Below, piece after piece: positions 1-7,865 of a stretch of 56,255 nt of DNA (its first letter is position 1; each line of letters begins with the position of its first letter). The DNA comes from Alphaproteobacteria bacterium (GTDB taxonomy: Bacteria > Pseudomonadota > Alphaproteobacteria > UBA8366 > GCA-2717185). Location: positions 1 through 56,255 of the forward strand of contig JBBDQU010000011.1 in the NCBI GenBank assembly GCA_040905865.1, read 5' to 3'. The notes below the pieces were generated by a model. That model did no database searches. It saw nothing but the letters and a program-made list of their open reading frames with translations, and was not told the DNA's origin. The translations under genes were made by a program, and so were the position numbers.

Positions 1-2
1 TC

Positions 3-66
3 CTGGCATCAATCCTCGGAACCATGGATCGTTAACCTGGATTCGTTGCCCTGGGAAAGATGCCAG
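3..66. repeat. 8-bp inverted repeat at the window edge
   Basis: CTGGCATC at 3-10 is the exact reverse complement of GATGCCAG at 59-66, with 48 bases between. The 126 bases before the first gene hold no convincing coding sequence. The repeat could be a weak terminator or chance; no U-tract follows it. Confidence 0.25.
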
Positions 67-126
67 GTGAAGCGGCGGCAATTCGCCGATATACAGCCCC
101 TTGCAATTTATCATGGAATACGGATT

Positions 127-687
127 CTAGTTTTGAAAGCACACCATGGCGCTCGGGTCCGGAATGGCGATTTTCTCCTGATTGAATACCGTAAAGCCGA
201 CTTTCTGGTAGAGAAGCAGGGCGGCCGGATGGTCCAGGTTGCAGGTGTGAATCCATACCCGTTCCGGGTTCATGTCCCATGCGGTATCGACCGCCCAGTT
301 GACGAGATAGCGGCCCAGGCCGCGGCCGACGAATTCCGGCATGAGGCCGAGATACGCGATTTCGACACTGACATGCCGGCGGCTGTCAATTTCGACATAT
401 CCGGCAGGAACGCCGCCGACATAAAGGACATAGACCGCGACGCTGTCATCGTGGATGATTCTCGCGAGGGCGTTGTCGTCCATCTGCCGTCGCTCGTACC
501 AGCACCAGTCGCGCCCGATGGTGTTGTAGAGGTAGCGATAGAATGACAGCGTCGGTCGTTCGGCCCGCAGGAGCATGACCGGCCGCTTGAACAGGGGCGG
601 GCGGGCGCCGGCCCGTTTCGGCCGGGCGCGCATCTCCAGTGACGTGATGGTGATATCCCGCAGGGGGGCTGCCGCGCCGTCAGTCAT
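127..687 (-). CDS. GNAT-family N-acetyltransferase
   Basis: Predicted 186-aa acetyl-CoA-dependent acetyltransferase; the acceptor is unknown. The GNAT core is visible: a beta4 strand with the acetyl-CoA loop in the stretch YLGLMPEFVGRGLGRYLV (the R/Q-x-x-G-x-G/A signature as GRGLGR), then a C-terminal HPAALLLYQKVGF segment typical of the fold. I chose the ATG at 687 rather than an upstream start at 789 because it overlaps the stop of the preceding GNAT gene by 8 bases (ATGACTGA), implying translational coupling. It is the last gene of a minus-strand run containing a second, unrelated GNAT and a sulfurtransferase. The N-terminal 50 residues are not obviously GNAT and may be an extension. Confidence 0.85.
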   Translation of the reverse strand: MTDGAAAPLRDITITSLEMRARPKRAGARPPLFKRPVMLLRAERPTLSFYRYLYNTIGRDWCWYERRQMDDNALARIIHDDSVAVYVLYVGGVPAGYVEIDSRRHVSVEIAYLGLMPEFVGRGLGRYLVNWAVDTAWDMNPERVWIHTCNLDHPAALLLYQKVGFTVFNQEKIAIPDPSAMVCFQN

Positions 688-1117
688 CCTGCGCGTCCGC
701 CGGTCGGTGCAGCCAGCGCGACATGGTAATGACCGGTTCGGTCCTGTATCCCATGGATTCGTAAAACCGCGCCACGTCCGCGTTGGCATTGCGGATCATG
801 AGTTCCAGTTTGGGCACGCCAAGGTCGCGCAGCCATCCTTCCGCATGTCCGACCATCGCTTTGCCAAGCCCCTGTCGATGCCGTTCCGGTGCCACCCCCA
901 GATAATACAGCCATCCGCGGTGGCCGTCATGGCCGCACATGATGACAGCGGCAATGACATCGTTCTCGCAGGCGCCGACGAAAATTTCGGCGCTTTGCGT
1001 ATTGCGGGCAAGGCGGATATCGGCGACCGGGTCATTCCACGGCCGCAGAAGGCCGCATTGCCGCCACAGGGCGATGACGTTGTCCGTATCGCCATCGCGG
1101 ATCGGTCGTATCTGCAT
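680..1117 (-). CDS. GNAT-family N-acetyltransferase, YpeA-like
   Basis: 145-aa single-domain acetyltransferase. The N-terminus MQIRPIRDGDTD is the classic GNAT beta1 opening, and the acetyl-CoA binding loop reads APERHRQGLGKAMV, followed by the ARFYESMGYR end motif. Length and motif order match small YpeA/RimI-like acetyltransferases, whose acceptors are often unknown. The start at 1117 is preferred over 1165 because the family begins at this beta strand and the longer form would run into the sulfurtransferase gene that ends at 1132. It lies 14 bases after that gene and overlaps the next GNAT by 8 bases, so the three are probably one operon. Confidence 0.88.
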   Translation of the reverse strand: MQIRPIRDGDTDNVIALWRQCGLLRPWNDPVADIRLARNTQSAEIFVGACENDVIAAVIMCGHDGHRGWLYYLGVAPERHRQGLGKAMVGHAEGWLRDLGVPKLELMIRNANADVARFYESMGYRTEPVITMSRWLHRPADAQDD

Positions 1118-1131
1118 TCTGTTCCGGTCCG

Positions 1132-1980
1132 CTATTCGACGGGCGTATCGTCGCGCGCGCCCCATTCCGACCAGGACCCGTCGTAAACGGGTACGGTTTC
1201 ATTGCCGATCAGGTACATCCCGAGGGAAATCAGGCACGCGGCGACGCCGGAACCGCATGTGGCGACCACAGGTTTCCGATAGTCGATCCGCTGGTTTTCC
1301 AGCGCCGCCTTGATGCCGTCCGCCGGCAGGAAGGTCTTGGTGGATTCGTCGATGAAGTTTTCAACCGGAAGGCTGACCGAACCGGGCATATGGCCGCCGC
1401 GCAACCCTTCGCGGGGTTCGGGCACGGTGCCGACAAACCGTCCCGCGGGGCGGGCGTCGACGACGAGTTCCCGCCGCGTTTCCTGATTGGCGAGCATCTG
1501 GTCAATGTCGCGGACGAGCGCCGGGTTGAGGGTCGCCCGGAAGGTCCCGCGCGGCGGATCGGCAATATCGTCGGTAACCGGCAGTTGTTCGTTCAGCCAT
1601 TTCGGCAGGCCGCCATTGAGGATGGCGACGTTTTCGTGACCGAAGACCCGAAAGGTCCACCAGGCGCGCGGCGAGGTGCGGACGCCGTGCACATCATATA
1701 TGACGATCAGGTCGTCATTGGACAGACCCAGCGTTTCCATCTGCGCACCGAACTGGCCGGCGTCGGGTAGCATATGCGGGAAGGGATTGTCCCGGTCCCG
1801 CACATCCTCGATATCGAACAGCATGGCGCCGGGAATATGCCGCTGTGTAAACTCCGTCTCGGCGTCACGCCCGGTTCCGGGCAGGTGGTAGCTGGCGTCG
1901 AGTATCTTGACATGCGGATCGTTGAGGTGACTGGCGAGCCAGCCGGTTTCAATCAGGGCGTCGGGATTGGCATAAGTCAT
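1132..1980 (-). CDS. sseA: 3-mercaptopyruvate/thiosulfate sulfurtransferase (two rhodanese domains)
   Basis: 282-aa tandem-rhodanese enzyme that transfers sulfane sulfur from 3-mercaptopyruvate or thiosulfate to thiols or cyanide in the cytoplasm. Both rhodanese domains are visible: an inactive N-terminal copy (about 10-125) and a catalytic C-terminal copy (about 155-280) with the active-site loop CGSGVAA, nucleophile C242. In the family, CGSG(V/T) loops are associated with mercaptopyruvate specificity, so that is the likelier substrate. The DARPAGRF and GHMPGS motifs are intact. It sits downstream of the AlaX and cysteine-synthase-like genes, fitting a sulfur-amino-acid neighbourhood, and heads the GNAT pair. 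Confidence 0.93.
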   Translation of the reverse strand: MTYANPDALIETGWLASHLNDPHVKILDASYHLPGTGRDAETEFTQRHIPGAMLFDIEDVRDRDNPFPHMLPDAGQFGAQMETLGLSNDDLIVIYDVHGVRTSPRAWWTFRVFGHENVAILNGGLPKWLNEQLPVTDDIADPPRGTFRATLNPALVRDIDQMLANQETRRELVVDARPAGRFVGTVPEPREGLRGGHMPGSVSLPVENFIDESTKTFLPADGIKAALENQRIDYRKPVVATCGSGVAACLISLGMYLIGNETVPVYDGSWSEWGARDDTPVE

Positions 1981-2005
1981 CTCTGCCTTCCAGTCTCATG
2001 CAGGT

Positions 2006-2725
2006 TCATGGTCCCGCCAGTATAATATTGACGCGCCGGTTGCGTTTCCCCTTGTTTTCGATCTTGCCGACCTGGACGCGTCCGACCTCGCCGGTCCGGG
2101 CGAGATGGGTGCCGCCGCAGGGTTGCAGGTCCACACCGGCAATTTCGAGCAGCCTTATGCTGCCGGAGCCCCGGGGCGGCTGGACCGACATGGTGCGCAC
2201 CATTTCCGGATTGGCGTCGAGTTCCGCCTCATCGACCCAGCGGGCGGCAACGGCGCGGTCCGCCGCGACGAGGCGGTTGATCTCTGCTTCGATGACGGGT
2301 TTGTCCAGGCTGCCGTCGCCGATGTCGAAATCGAGGCTGCTTTTGTCGGCGCCGATCCTGCCGCCGGTCACGCCGAAGGGTATGGCGGCGCACAGCAGGT
2401 GCAGGCAGGTATGCATCCGCATATGGGCATAGCGCCGCGCCCAGTCGAGCCGCGCCGTGACGCTTTCGCCGGGCGCCGGAAGGTCACTGCCTTCCGCGGC
2501 GACATGGACGACGTTTTCGTCGCCGTCGCCTTTTACCGTGGTGACGATGCGGATCGGTTCCCCGTTCGCGGGCGCCAGGAATCCGGTGTCGCCGGGCTGG
2601 CCGCCGCCGGTCGGGTAGAAGACCGTTCGGTCGAGGATGATTCCGCCACGGTCATTGACGCCGATAACCGTGGCGTCGCATTCGCGCAGGTACGAATCCG
2701 CCCGGAACAGCTCCTCCGTGATCAT
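2006..2725 (-). CDS. alaX: AlaX-like alanyl-tRNA editing protein
   Basis: 239-aa stand-alone homologue of the AlaRS editing domain; such proteins hydrolyse mischarged Ser-tRNA(Ala) or Gly-tRNA(Ala). Diagnostic features are PTGGGQPGD near residue 28, the zinc/catalytic HTCLH (HxxxH) motif, and the C-terminal CGGTH motif supplying further metal ligands. All key residues are present, so it should be active. The ATG at 2725 overlaps the TGA of the upstream cysteine-synthase-like gene (ATGA), which fixes the start and implies coupling. An open frame continues upstream to 3289 but only as an antisense-frame shadow of that gene. Confidence 0.93.
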   Translation of the reverse strand: MITEELFRADSYLRECDATVIGVNDRGGIILDRTVFYPTGGGQPGDTGFLAPANGEPIRIVTTVKGDGDENVVHVAAEGSDLPAPGESVTARLDWARRYAHMRMHTCLHLLCAAIPFGVTGGRIGADKSSLDFDIGDGSLDKPVIEAEINRLVAADRAVAARWVDEAELDANPEMVRTMSVQPPRGSGSIRLLEIAGVDLQPCGGTHLARTGEVGRVQVGKIENKGKRNRRVNIILAGP

Positions 2726-3729
2726 CTGGCTTCCAGCCATGTCGGGACAGGCAGGTCCTTCTCGCGCAGGAAGGCGGGATTGAACAGTTTCGACATGTAC
2801 CGCGTACCGGAATCGCACAGGATTGTGACGATTGTCTTGCCCGGGCCAAGCTCCCTGGCCAGGCGTATGGCGCCGGCGACGTTCACGCCGCTGGAACTGC
2901 CGACGCACAGCCCTTCGTAGTTGAGCAGGTCGAAACATATCTGCACCGATTCCGCATCGGGAATCAGGTAAGCCGTGTCGGCGCGGGCGTCCTTCACATT
3001 GCCGGTGACGCGGCCCTGGCCGATGCCTTCGGTGATCGAACTGCCTTCCGATTTCAATTCGCCGCTCGTGAAATAGGCGTACATGGCGGCGCCCGGCGGG
3101 TCCGCCACGGCGGCGACAATGGCGCTGTTCCGTTCCTTCAGGAAATCGGCGATCCCGGAAAAGGTGCCGCCGGTGCCAATGGCGCAGGTAAACCCGTCCA
3201 CCGCGCCGTCGGTCTGGCGCCAGATTTCGGGGCCGGTGGACTTGTAATGCCCGCCGCGGTTCGCGGGGTTGTCCCACTGGTTCGCCCACAGGGCGCCGTT
3301 CGGTTCCGATTTGGCCAGTTCGGCCGCGAGCCGTTCGGACACATGGACGTAGTTGTCCGGATTCTTGTACGGCAGGGCCGGAACTTCCCGGAGCTCCGCA
3401 CCGCAGAGCCGCAGCATGTCTTTCTTTTCCTGCGACTGGGTCTCCGGAATGACGATGACGGTGCGATAGCCGCGCGCATTGCCGACCAGAGCCAGGCCGA
3501 TACCGGTATTGCCCGCCGTGCCCTCGACGATGACGCCGCCGGGCTGCAGCACGCCGCGTTCTTCGGCGTCCAGAATGATATACATGGCCGCGCGGTCCTT
3601 GACCGATCCTCCGGGGTTGAGGAACTCCGCCTTGCCGAGGATCGTGCAGCCGGTTTCCTCTGAGGCCTTGCGCAGTTTTATCAGCGGCGTGTTGCCGATG
3701 CTGCCGATCAGTCCGTCCCGAACGTCCAT
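2722..3729 (-). CDS. Cysteine synthase A-like PLP enzyme
   Basis: 335-aa fold-type II PLP enzyme of the cysteine synthase/cystathionine beta-synthase family, expected to make L-cysteine from O-acetylserine and sulfide or a related beta-replacement. The Schiff-base lysine is in GGSVKDRA (K44), the substrate loop GTAGNTG is near 70-76, and the PLP-phosphate loop GTGGTFSG follows. It is clearly divergent from the second, canonical CysK at 54767-55765 (different insertions such as ETQSQEKKDMLR), so it may use another acceptor or donor. The ATG at 3729 is where the family N-terminus (MDVRDGLIGSIGNTPL) begins. Its 3' end overlaps alaX by 4 bases. Confidence 0.92.
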   Translation of the reverse strand: MDVRDGLIGSIGNTPLIKLRKASEETGCTILGKAEFLNPGGSVKDRAAMYIILDAEERGVLQPGGVIVEGTAGNTGIGLALVGNARGYRTVIVIPETQSQEKKDMLRLCGAELREVPALPYKNPDNYVHVSERLAAELAKSEPNGALWANQWDNPANRGGHYKSTGPEIWRQTDGAVDGFTCAIGTGGTFSGIADFLKERNSAIVAAVADPPGAAMYAYFTSGELKSEGSSITEGIGQGRVTGNVKDARADTAYLIPDAESVQICFDLLNYEGLCVGSSSGVNVAGAIRLARELGPGKTIVTILCDSGTRYMSKLFNPAFLREKDLPVPTWLEAR

Positions 3730-3824
3730 GTTATCGTCTCTCGCTGTCTGAATGTTCGCGGGACGCTGTTTCCCGCACCAAGGCGCACTATCGGTGCCTT
3801 TCAAGCATTTCACGATCGCCACGG

Positions 3825-4445
3825 TCAAGTCCATCGGCGACGCAATGACGCCCTGTTCATGGCCAGCCATTGCAGCCCGACAATCCCGACCGCGTTGTTG
3901 ATTGTACCGTTGCCGACCAGATCGAGAACCTCGCCGGCCGGAAAGGCGAAGGCGCGAATGTCTTCGCCTTCCGACGCCAGCCCGTAGATGCCCTCGACGC
4001 CGTCCGACGATACCTCGCCGCAGAACATCACGACCTTTTGCGTGGAGCCGCCAGGGCTGGAATAGAATTCCATGACCTGCTCCAGCCGCCCGATCACGCA
4101 GCCTGACTCCTCCAGGGTTTCGCGCCGCGCCATTTCGTCCGGCGATTCGCCCGGTTCGACGATGCCCGCGACGATTTCGGTACTCCAGGGATAGGGGTCC
4201 TCGGCGGCGAATACGCCGCCGCGGAACTGTTCGATCAGGACGACCATGTCGCGGACCGGGTCGTAGGGGATGACCGCCGCCACGGCGCCGCGCAACTGGA
4301 CTTCCCGACTGACCTGTTCGCTCCACCCGCCCGCATGCAGCCGGTGGCGCAAATGGAAACGGTCGACCTTGATAAAGCCGTCCAGCAGCGTTTCCCGGGC
4401 ATGGAGTTCGACGTCCAGGCGGCTCAATCGAATATTACGTTTCAT
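3825..4445 (-). CDS. Nudix hydrolase, ADP-ribose pyrophosphatase type (copy B)
   Basis: 206-aa Nudix enzyme likely hydrolysing ADP-ribose to AMP and ribose 5-phosphate (NudF/TrgB group). The complete Nudix box is present: GIVEPGESPDEMARR followed by ETLEESGC, matching GX5EX7REUXEEXGU. The family tail SPGGSTQ with a downstream acidic loop is also seen. The start ATG at 4445 lies 11 bases inside the end of the neighbouring paralogue, indicating an operon. It is a tandem duplicate of the gene at 4435-5055: same length, closely matching N-terminus, Nudix box and C-terminal WLA.NR..LRRRW signature. Divergence is enough to suggest an old duplication. Confidence 0.92.
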   Translation of the reverse strand: MKRNIRLSRLDVELHARETLLDGFIKVDRFHLRHRLHAGGWSEQVSREVQLRGAVAAVIPYDPVRDMVVLIEQFRGGVFAAEDPYPWSTEIVAGIVEPGESPDEMARRETLEESGCVIGRLEQVMEFYSSPGGSTQKVVMFCGEVSSDGVEGIYGLASEGEDIRAFAFPAGEVLDLVGNGTINNAVGIVGLQWLAMNRASLRRRWT

Positions 4446-5055
4446 TCCGGGCCTGATCCCAGCGCCGGCGCAGGGCGCTTCGGTTGAGGGCGAGCCACTG
4501 CACGCCGATGATGCCGATGGAATTGTTGATCGCACCGGATGCCACATGGGCGATTGCATCATCGACCGATTCGGTGAAAACGCGGATATCCTCGCCTTCT
4601 TCCGCAAGGCCATGGATCCCGCCCACGCCATCCGACGATACTTCGCCGCAGAACACGGTCACGAATTCGGAACAGCCGCCGGGGCTGGGGTAGAAATCCA
4701 TCACCTTTTCGAGGCGGCCGACGCGGCAACCGGTTTCTTCGAGCGTTTCCCGGCGCGCCATTTCGGCGACTGTTTCGTCTTTTTCTATTATTCCTGCGAC
4801 AATCTCGATGCTCCAGGGCCGCGGGTCGCCCGCGACGAACATGCCGCCGCGAAACTGTTCGATCAACACGACCCGGTCAAGGACCGGGTCATAGGGGATG
4901 ACGGCGGCAACGGGATCGCGCAGCATGATTTCCCGGCTCAGCACGGGGCTCCAGTCCCCGGCGAACAGCCGGTGGCGCAACTGGAAATGATCCATGCGGA
5001 AAAATCCCTGATGCAGGTTTTCTCTGGCTTCCAGTTTGACGTCGTCTCGATTCAT
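4435..5055 (-). CDS. Nudix hydrolase, ADP-ribose pyrophosphatase type (copy A)
   Basis: 206-aa paralogue of the next gene, with an intact Nudix box (GIIEKDETVAEMARR then ETLEETGC) and the same flanking motifs (PYDPV.DRVVLIEQFRGG). The predicted reaction is ADP-ribose plus water to AMP plus ribose 5-phosphate. I chose ATG 5055 because GGAG sits about 7 bases upstream; an in-frame TTG at 5070 is possible but has no better ribosome site. It is the first gene of the minus-strand cluster, with no gene on this strand for several hundred bases upstream. Confidence 0.92.
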   Translation of the reverse strand: MNRDDVKLEARENLHQGFFRMDHFQLRHRLFAGDWSPVLSREIMLRDPVAAVIPYDPVLDRVVLIEQFRGGMFVAGDPRPWSIEIVAGIIEKDETVAEMARRETLEETGCRVGRLEKVMDFYPSPGGCSEFVTVFCGEVSSDGVGGIHGLAEEGEDIRVFTESVDDAIAHVASGAINNSIGIIGVQWLALNRSALRRRWDQARNET

Positions 5056-5171
5056 CTCGTGCTCCGGCAAAGGGCGGTATGCCGCATTATGAAACCTTCC
5101 GGCGCCAAATGCGGGGTTGGGGCGGTGTTTACCGTATATACTTTACAGGTGTCCGGTCTGAAGCAGTAGGC

Positions 5172-5414
5172 GTGAGTACGGGTTTCGGGGATATCGGGGA
5201 CGATACGGCAAATCCGGATGGCGAAGCGTCGGCCATGCCAATCGTTCAGCCGCTGTGAAGCGGGAATGTCCTATGGCTGGCTGCGCGCCGGGAGTTGCTG
5301 CATGATCTCGACAGGGCCGCGCGGATCGTGCGAGAAAAGACCCCGAACTCGGACGAAGCCCGCCCGCTGATCAAAAATCACGTCAATCTCATGCGGATGT
5401 GGGCGGAAACCTGA
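5172..5414 (+). pseudogene. Possible broken small gene with an in-frame TGA
   Basis: The 449-base gap 5056-5504 has no intact gene. In one frame a GTG at 5172 opens a 28-codon reading frame that stops at TGA 5256-5258, and the same frame then continues for 51 codons to TGA 5412-5414. The second half looks protein-like: an amphipathic, charged stretch including ARRELLHDLDRAARIV and EARPLIKNHVNLMRMWAE. No strong ribosome site precedes either part. It could be a decayed small gene, a short gene using an internal TTG, or chance. I do not recognise a family. Confidence 0.3.
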
Positions 5415-5504
5415 CAGGATGTCGCAACCGTCCGCCACACTTTCCGGCGGGGATCCCGGATTGGGGCGGCGCCGGCGGCGGAAACGAATCGAAGGGAGAC
5501 GATT

Positions 5505-6296
5505 GTGGACGTAAGAATGGATGGGCGCACGGCGCTGATCACGGGCAGCAGCCTGGGATTGGGGCTGGCGATGGGGCACCGGTTCGCGGAATCCGGCGCC
5601 AATGTCGCCCTGGTCGGTCGCCGCGCCGATGTGGTGAAGCAGGCGGAAGAAGCGGTCCGCGAGTCGGCGGGCGGGAACGGCGGCAAGGTTGCCTCCTTCG
5701 CCTGCGACGTCGCCAGCGCCGAAGGCGTGAAGGAACTGCACGAGGCGGTGGTCGACGCGCTGGGGCCGGTCGATATTCTCGTCAACAATGCCGGCACGTC
5801 GCAGACCGGCAAATTCGACGACATCACCGATGAAGTCTGGCAGGCCGATATCGATCTGAAACTTTTCGCGGCGATCCGCCTCTGCCGACTGGTCATGCCG
5901 GGCATGCGCGAACGCAAATGGGGCCGGATCATCAATGTGCTGAACCTCGGCGCCAAGGCGCCGCGGCCCGGCGGCGCGCCGACAGCGGTCAGCCGCGCGG
6001 CGGGCATGGCGCTGACCAAGATTCTGGCGGGCGAGGGCGCGCCGCACAATATCCTGGTCAACGGCCTTCTGGTCGGCAATATCCAGAGCGACCAGTGGGT
6101 CCAGCGGCACAAGAACGAAGGGAGCGGCAAGACGCTGGACGAATATTACGCCCAGCTTGGCCAGCGCATTCCGCTGGGCCGCCTGGGTACGGCGGAGGAA
6201 TTCGCCAACATGGCATGTTTCCTTGCCTCCGAGCAGGGATCCTACATCACCGGCGTCGCGATCAATGTCGATGGCGGCATGAGCCCCGTCGTCTGA
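5505..6296 (+). CDS. Short-chain dehydrogenase/reductase family protein with altered active site
   Basis: 263-aa SDR. The NAD(P)-binding TGSSLGLG (14-21) and the NNAG motif (VDILVNNAGTS) are intact, as is the C-terminal GVAINVDGGM that ends FabG-like SDRs. The catalytic region is not canonical: the usual Tyr-x-x-x-Lys is replaced by a segment reading GGAPTAVSRAAG, and the expected active-site Ser region reads INVLNLGAK. Thus the Tyr and Lys are absent where the fold predicts them, and it may bind nucleotide without classical SDR catalysis or use another mechanism. The GTG start at 5505 has GGGAG 6 bases upstream; ATG at 5517 is an alternative. metF starts one base after its stop. Confidence 0.88.
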   Translation: MDVRMDGRTALITGSSLGLGLAMGHRFAESGANVALVGRRADVVKQAEEAVRESAGGNGGKVASFACDVASAEGVKELHEAVVDALGPVDILVNNAGTSQTGKFDDITDEVWQADIDLKLFAAIRLCRLVMPGMRERKWGRIINVLNLGAKAPRPGGAPTAVSRAAGMALTKILAGEGAPHNILVNGLLVGNIQSDQWVQRHKNEGSGKTLDEYYAQLGQRIPLGRLGTAEEFANMACFLASEQGSYITGVAINVDGGMSPVV

Positions 6297-6297
6297 C

Positions 6298-7203
6298 ATG
6301 AGCAATCTTCGCAAAACGATAGCCGCGGGCTGTTTCACTGTAACGGCGGAAATCGTCCCGCCGCTATCCGCTTCCCCGGCAACGCTTCTCGCGAAGGCCG
6401 ATCCGCTGCGCGGCCTTGTCGATGCCGTCAACGTCACGGACGCCGCCGGTGCGCGGGTCACCATGTCGAGCACCGCCGCCGCCTCTCTTCTGTTGAATTA
6501 CGGGGTCGAACCCGTGTTGCAGATGACCTGCCGGACGCGAAACCGGCTCGCCATCGAAGGCGACCTGATCGGCAATGCCGCGCTTGGGATCAACAACGTG
6601 CTCGTCCTCACCGGCGACGATCCGACGACGGGCGACGAGCCGGAATCGGCGATCGTGAACGATCTTAATTCGCAGGGCGTCGTCGCCATCGCGAAGCAGA
6701 TGCGGGATGAGGGAAAAATTCCCTCCGGCCGGGATATCGATCCGGCGCCGGACCTGTTTCTGGGGGTGGCGGACAGTCCCGTCGATCCGGACGCGGACTG
6801 GAAGCCGCACAGCCTGATCGCGAAGGCGGATGCGGGCGCGAATTTCGTCCAGACGCAGTTCTGCTTCGACGTGGCGCCGCTGAAACGTTATATGGATGCG
6901 CTGGCCGGATTCGGCCTGACCGACCGGATGGCGTTTCTGATCGGCGTCGGTCCCATTGCGTCGGTCCGTTCGGCGATATGGATGAACGAAAACCTGTTCG
7001 GGGTGACCGTGCCGGACAGTATCATCAAACGGCTTGAAGGCGCCGCCGACCAGAAGGCCGAAGGACGGCGGATTTGCGTTGAAATCATCCAGCAATTGCA
7101 GGAAGTTTCGGGCGTGGCGGGCGTACATATCATGGCGCCCAACCAGGATATGGATGGCATTGCCGCGGTCATTTCGGAATCCGGCGTCCGCGCCGGACGG
7201 TAA
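6298..7203 (+). CDS. metF: Methylenetetrahydrofolate reductase
   Basis: 301-aa flavoenzyme of the MetF/MTHFR family; known members reduce 5,10-methylene-THF to 5-methyl-THF with FAD and NAD(P)H, supplying methyl groups for methionine. Visible family motifs are TAEIVPP near residue 16, VNVTDAAGARVTMSS, QMTCRTRNR, LTGDDP and GANFVQTQFCFD, in correct order. Length matches bacterial MetF. It starts one base after the SDR stop and is followed by a histidine phosphatase, not by metH or metE, so this copy may serve a catabolic operon (recycling methyl-THF) rather than methionine synthesis. That role is inference. Confidence 0.9.
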   Translation: MSNLRKTIAAGCFTVTAEIVPPLSASPATLLAKADPLRGLVDAVNVTDAAGARVTMSSTAAASLLLNYGVEPVLQMTCRTRNRLAIEGDLIGNAALGINNVLVLTGDDPTTGDEPESAIVNDLNSQGVVAIAKQMRDEGKIPSGRDIDPAPDLFLGVADSPVDPDADWKPHSLIAKADAGANFVQTQFCFDVAPLKRYMDALAGFGLTDRMAFLIGVGPIASVRSAIWMNENLFGVTVPDSIIKRLEGAADQKAEGRRICVEIIQQLQEVSGVAGVHIMAPNQDMDGIAAVISESGVRAGR

Positions 7204-7228
7204 TTTGGAAATCGAGGGAGATACTTGT

Positions 7229-7831
7229 ATGGAAACGCCGGCCTGGCACCTCGCGATGCAGAAAATTGCCGCCGATGCCGGTGGCTTACAGACCGATATC
7301 GAGCGGTTCTACTTTTTGCGCCACGGCGAAACCGAGCACAACAAGCGGCGGATCATCCAGACGCAGCGCGGCGTGACCCTGAACGATACGGGACGCGGGC
7401 AGGCGCGCGCGGCGGCCCAGATACTGAAGAGAGTCAATTTCCTGGAAATCCATGCAAGCGACCTGGAACGCGCCTGGGAAACGGCGGAAATCGTGAACCT
7501 GGAATGCAGGAAGCCGATCCACAAGGTACCCGCACTGTATGAACGCAACTGGGGCGACTGGGCCGGTGGTTCGAATGTCGATCTGGACTGGGGCGGCAGC
7601 CCCGGCAATGGCGAAACGCTGGAGGAATTTACCCTGCGCACCCTGCACGGCTTCAACGAAGTGCTGAAACATGGTGAAATACTGGTGGTGGCGCATGGCG
7701 GTAATTATGCGGTCCTGATGGCGGCTATCGGGCTGTCGGTCGCGGGGCCGCCGCTGATCAGAAATGCGACACCGATGCGTATTGTACGCAACAGCGCCGG
7801 CCCGGCCGGCTGGATGCCTGAACCGCTCTGA
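7229..7831 (+). CDS. Histidine phosphatase (phosphoglycerate-mutase-like) protein
   Basis: 200-aa member of the histidine phosphatase superfamily. The phospho-acceptor motif FLRHGETEHN places the catalytic histidine at H32; the second catalytic His is H156 in ILVVAHGGNY, and SDLERAWETAE is the usual substrate-proximal segment. These proteins are phosphatases or mutases on small phosphorylated substrates; the specific substrate cannot be told. ATG 7229 has a GGGAG 8 bases upstream; the open frame extends into metF but that portion is antisense-frame noise. It lies 25 bases downstream of metF in the same operon. Confidence 0.9.
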   Translation: METPAWHLAMQKIAADAGGLQTDIERFYFLRHGETEHNKRRIIQTQRGVTLNDTGRGQARAAAQILKRVNFLEIHASDLERAWETAEIVNLECRKPIHKVPALYERNWGDWAGGSNVDLDWGGSPGNGETLEEFTLRTLHGFNEVLKHGEILVVAHGGNYAVLMAAIGLSVAGPPLIRNATPMRIVRNSAGPAGWMPEPL

Positions 7832-7865
7832 ATGACCGTAACCGGTCGCAGTGGGAGGAAAGCAC

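Noticed and set aside
2006-3289. A 427-codon minus-strand frame spanning alaX and much of the cysteine-synthase gene
   Set aside because: Only the last 239 codons have AlaX motifs; the rest is an out-of-frame shadow of the neighbouring gene, and the ATGA overlap fixes the start at 2725.
5271-6473. A 400-codon minus-strand frame opposite the SDR gene
   Set aside because: It is an antisense shadow of the SDR and metF genes with no motif of its own.
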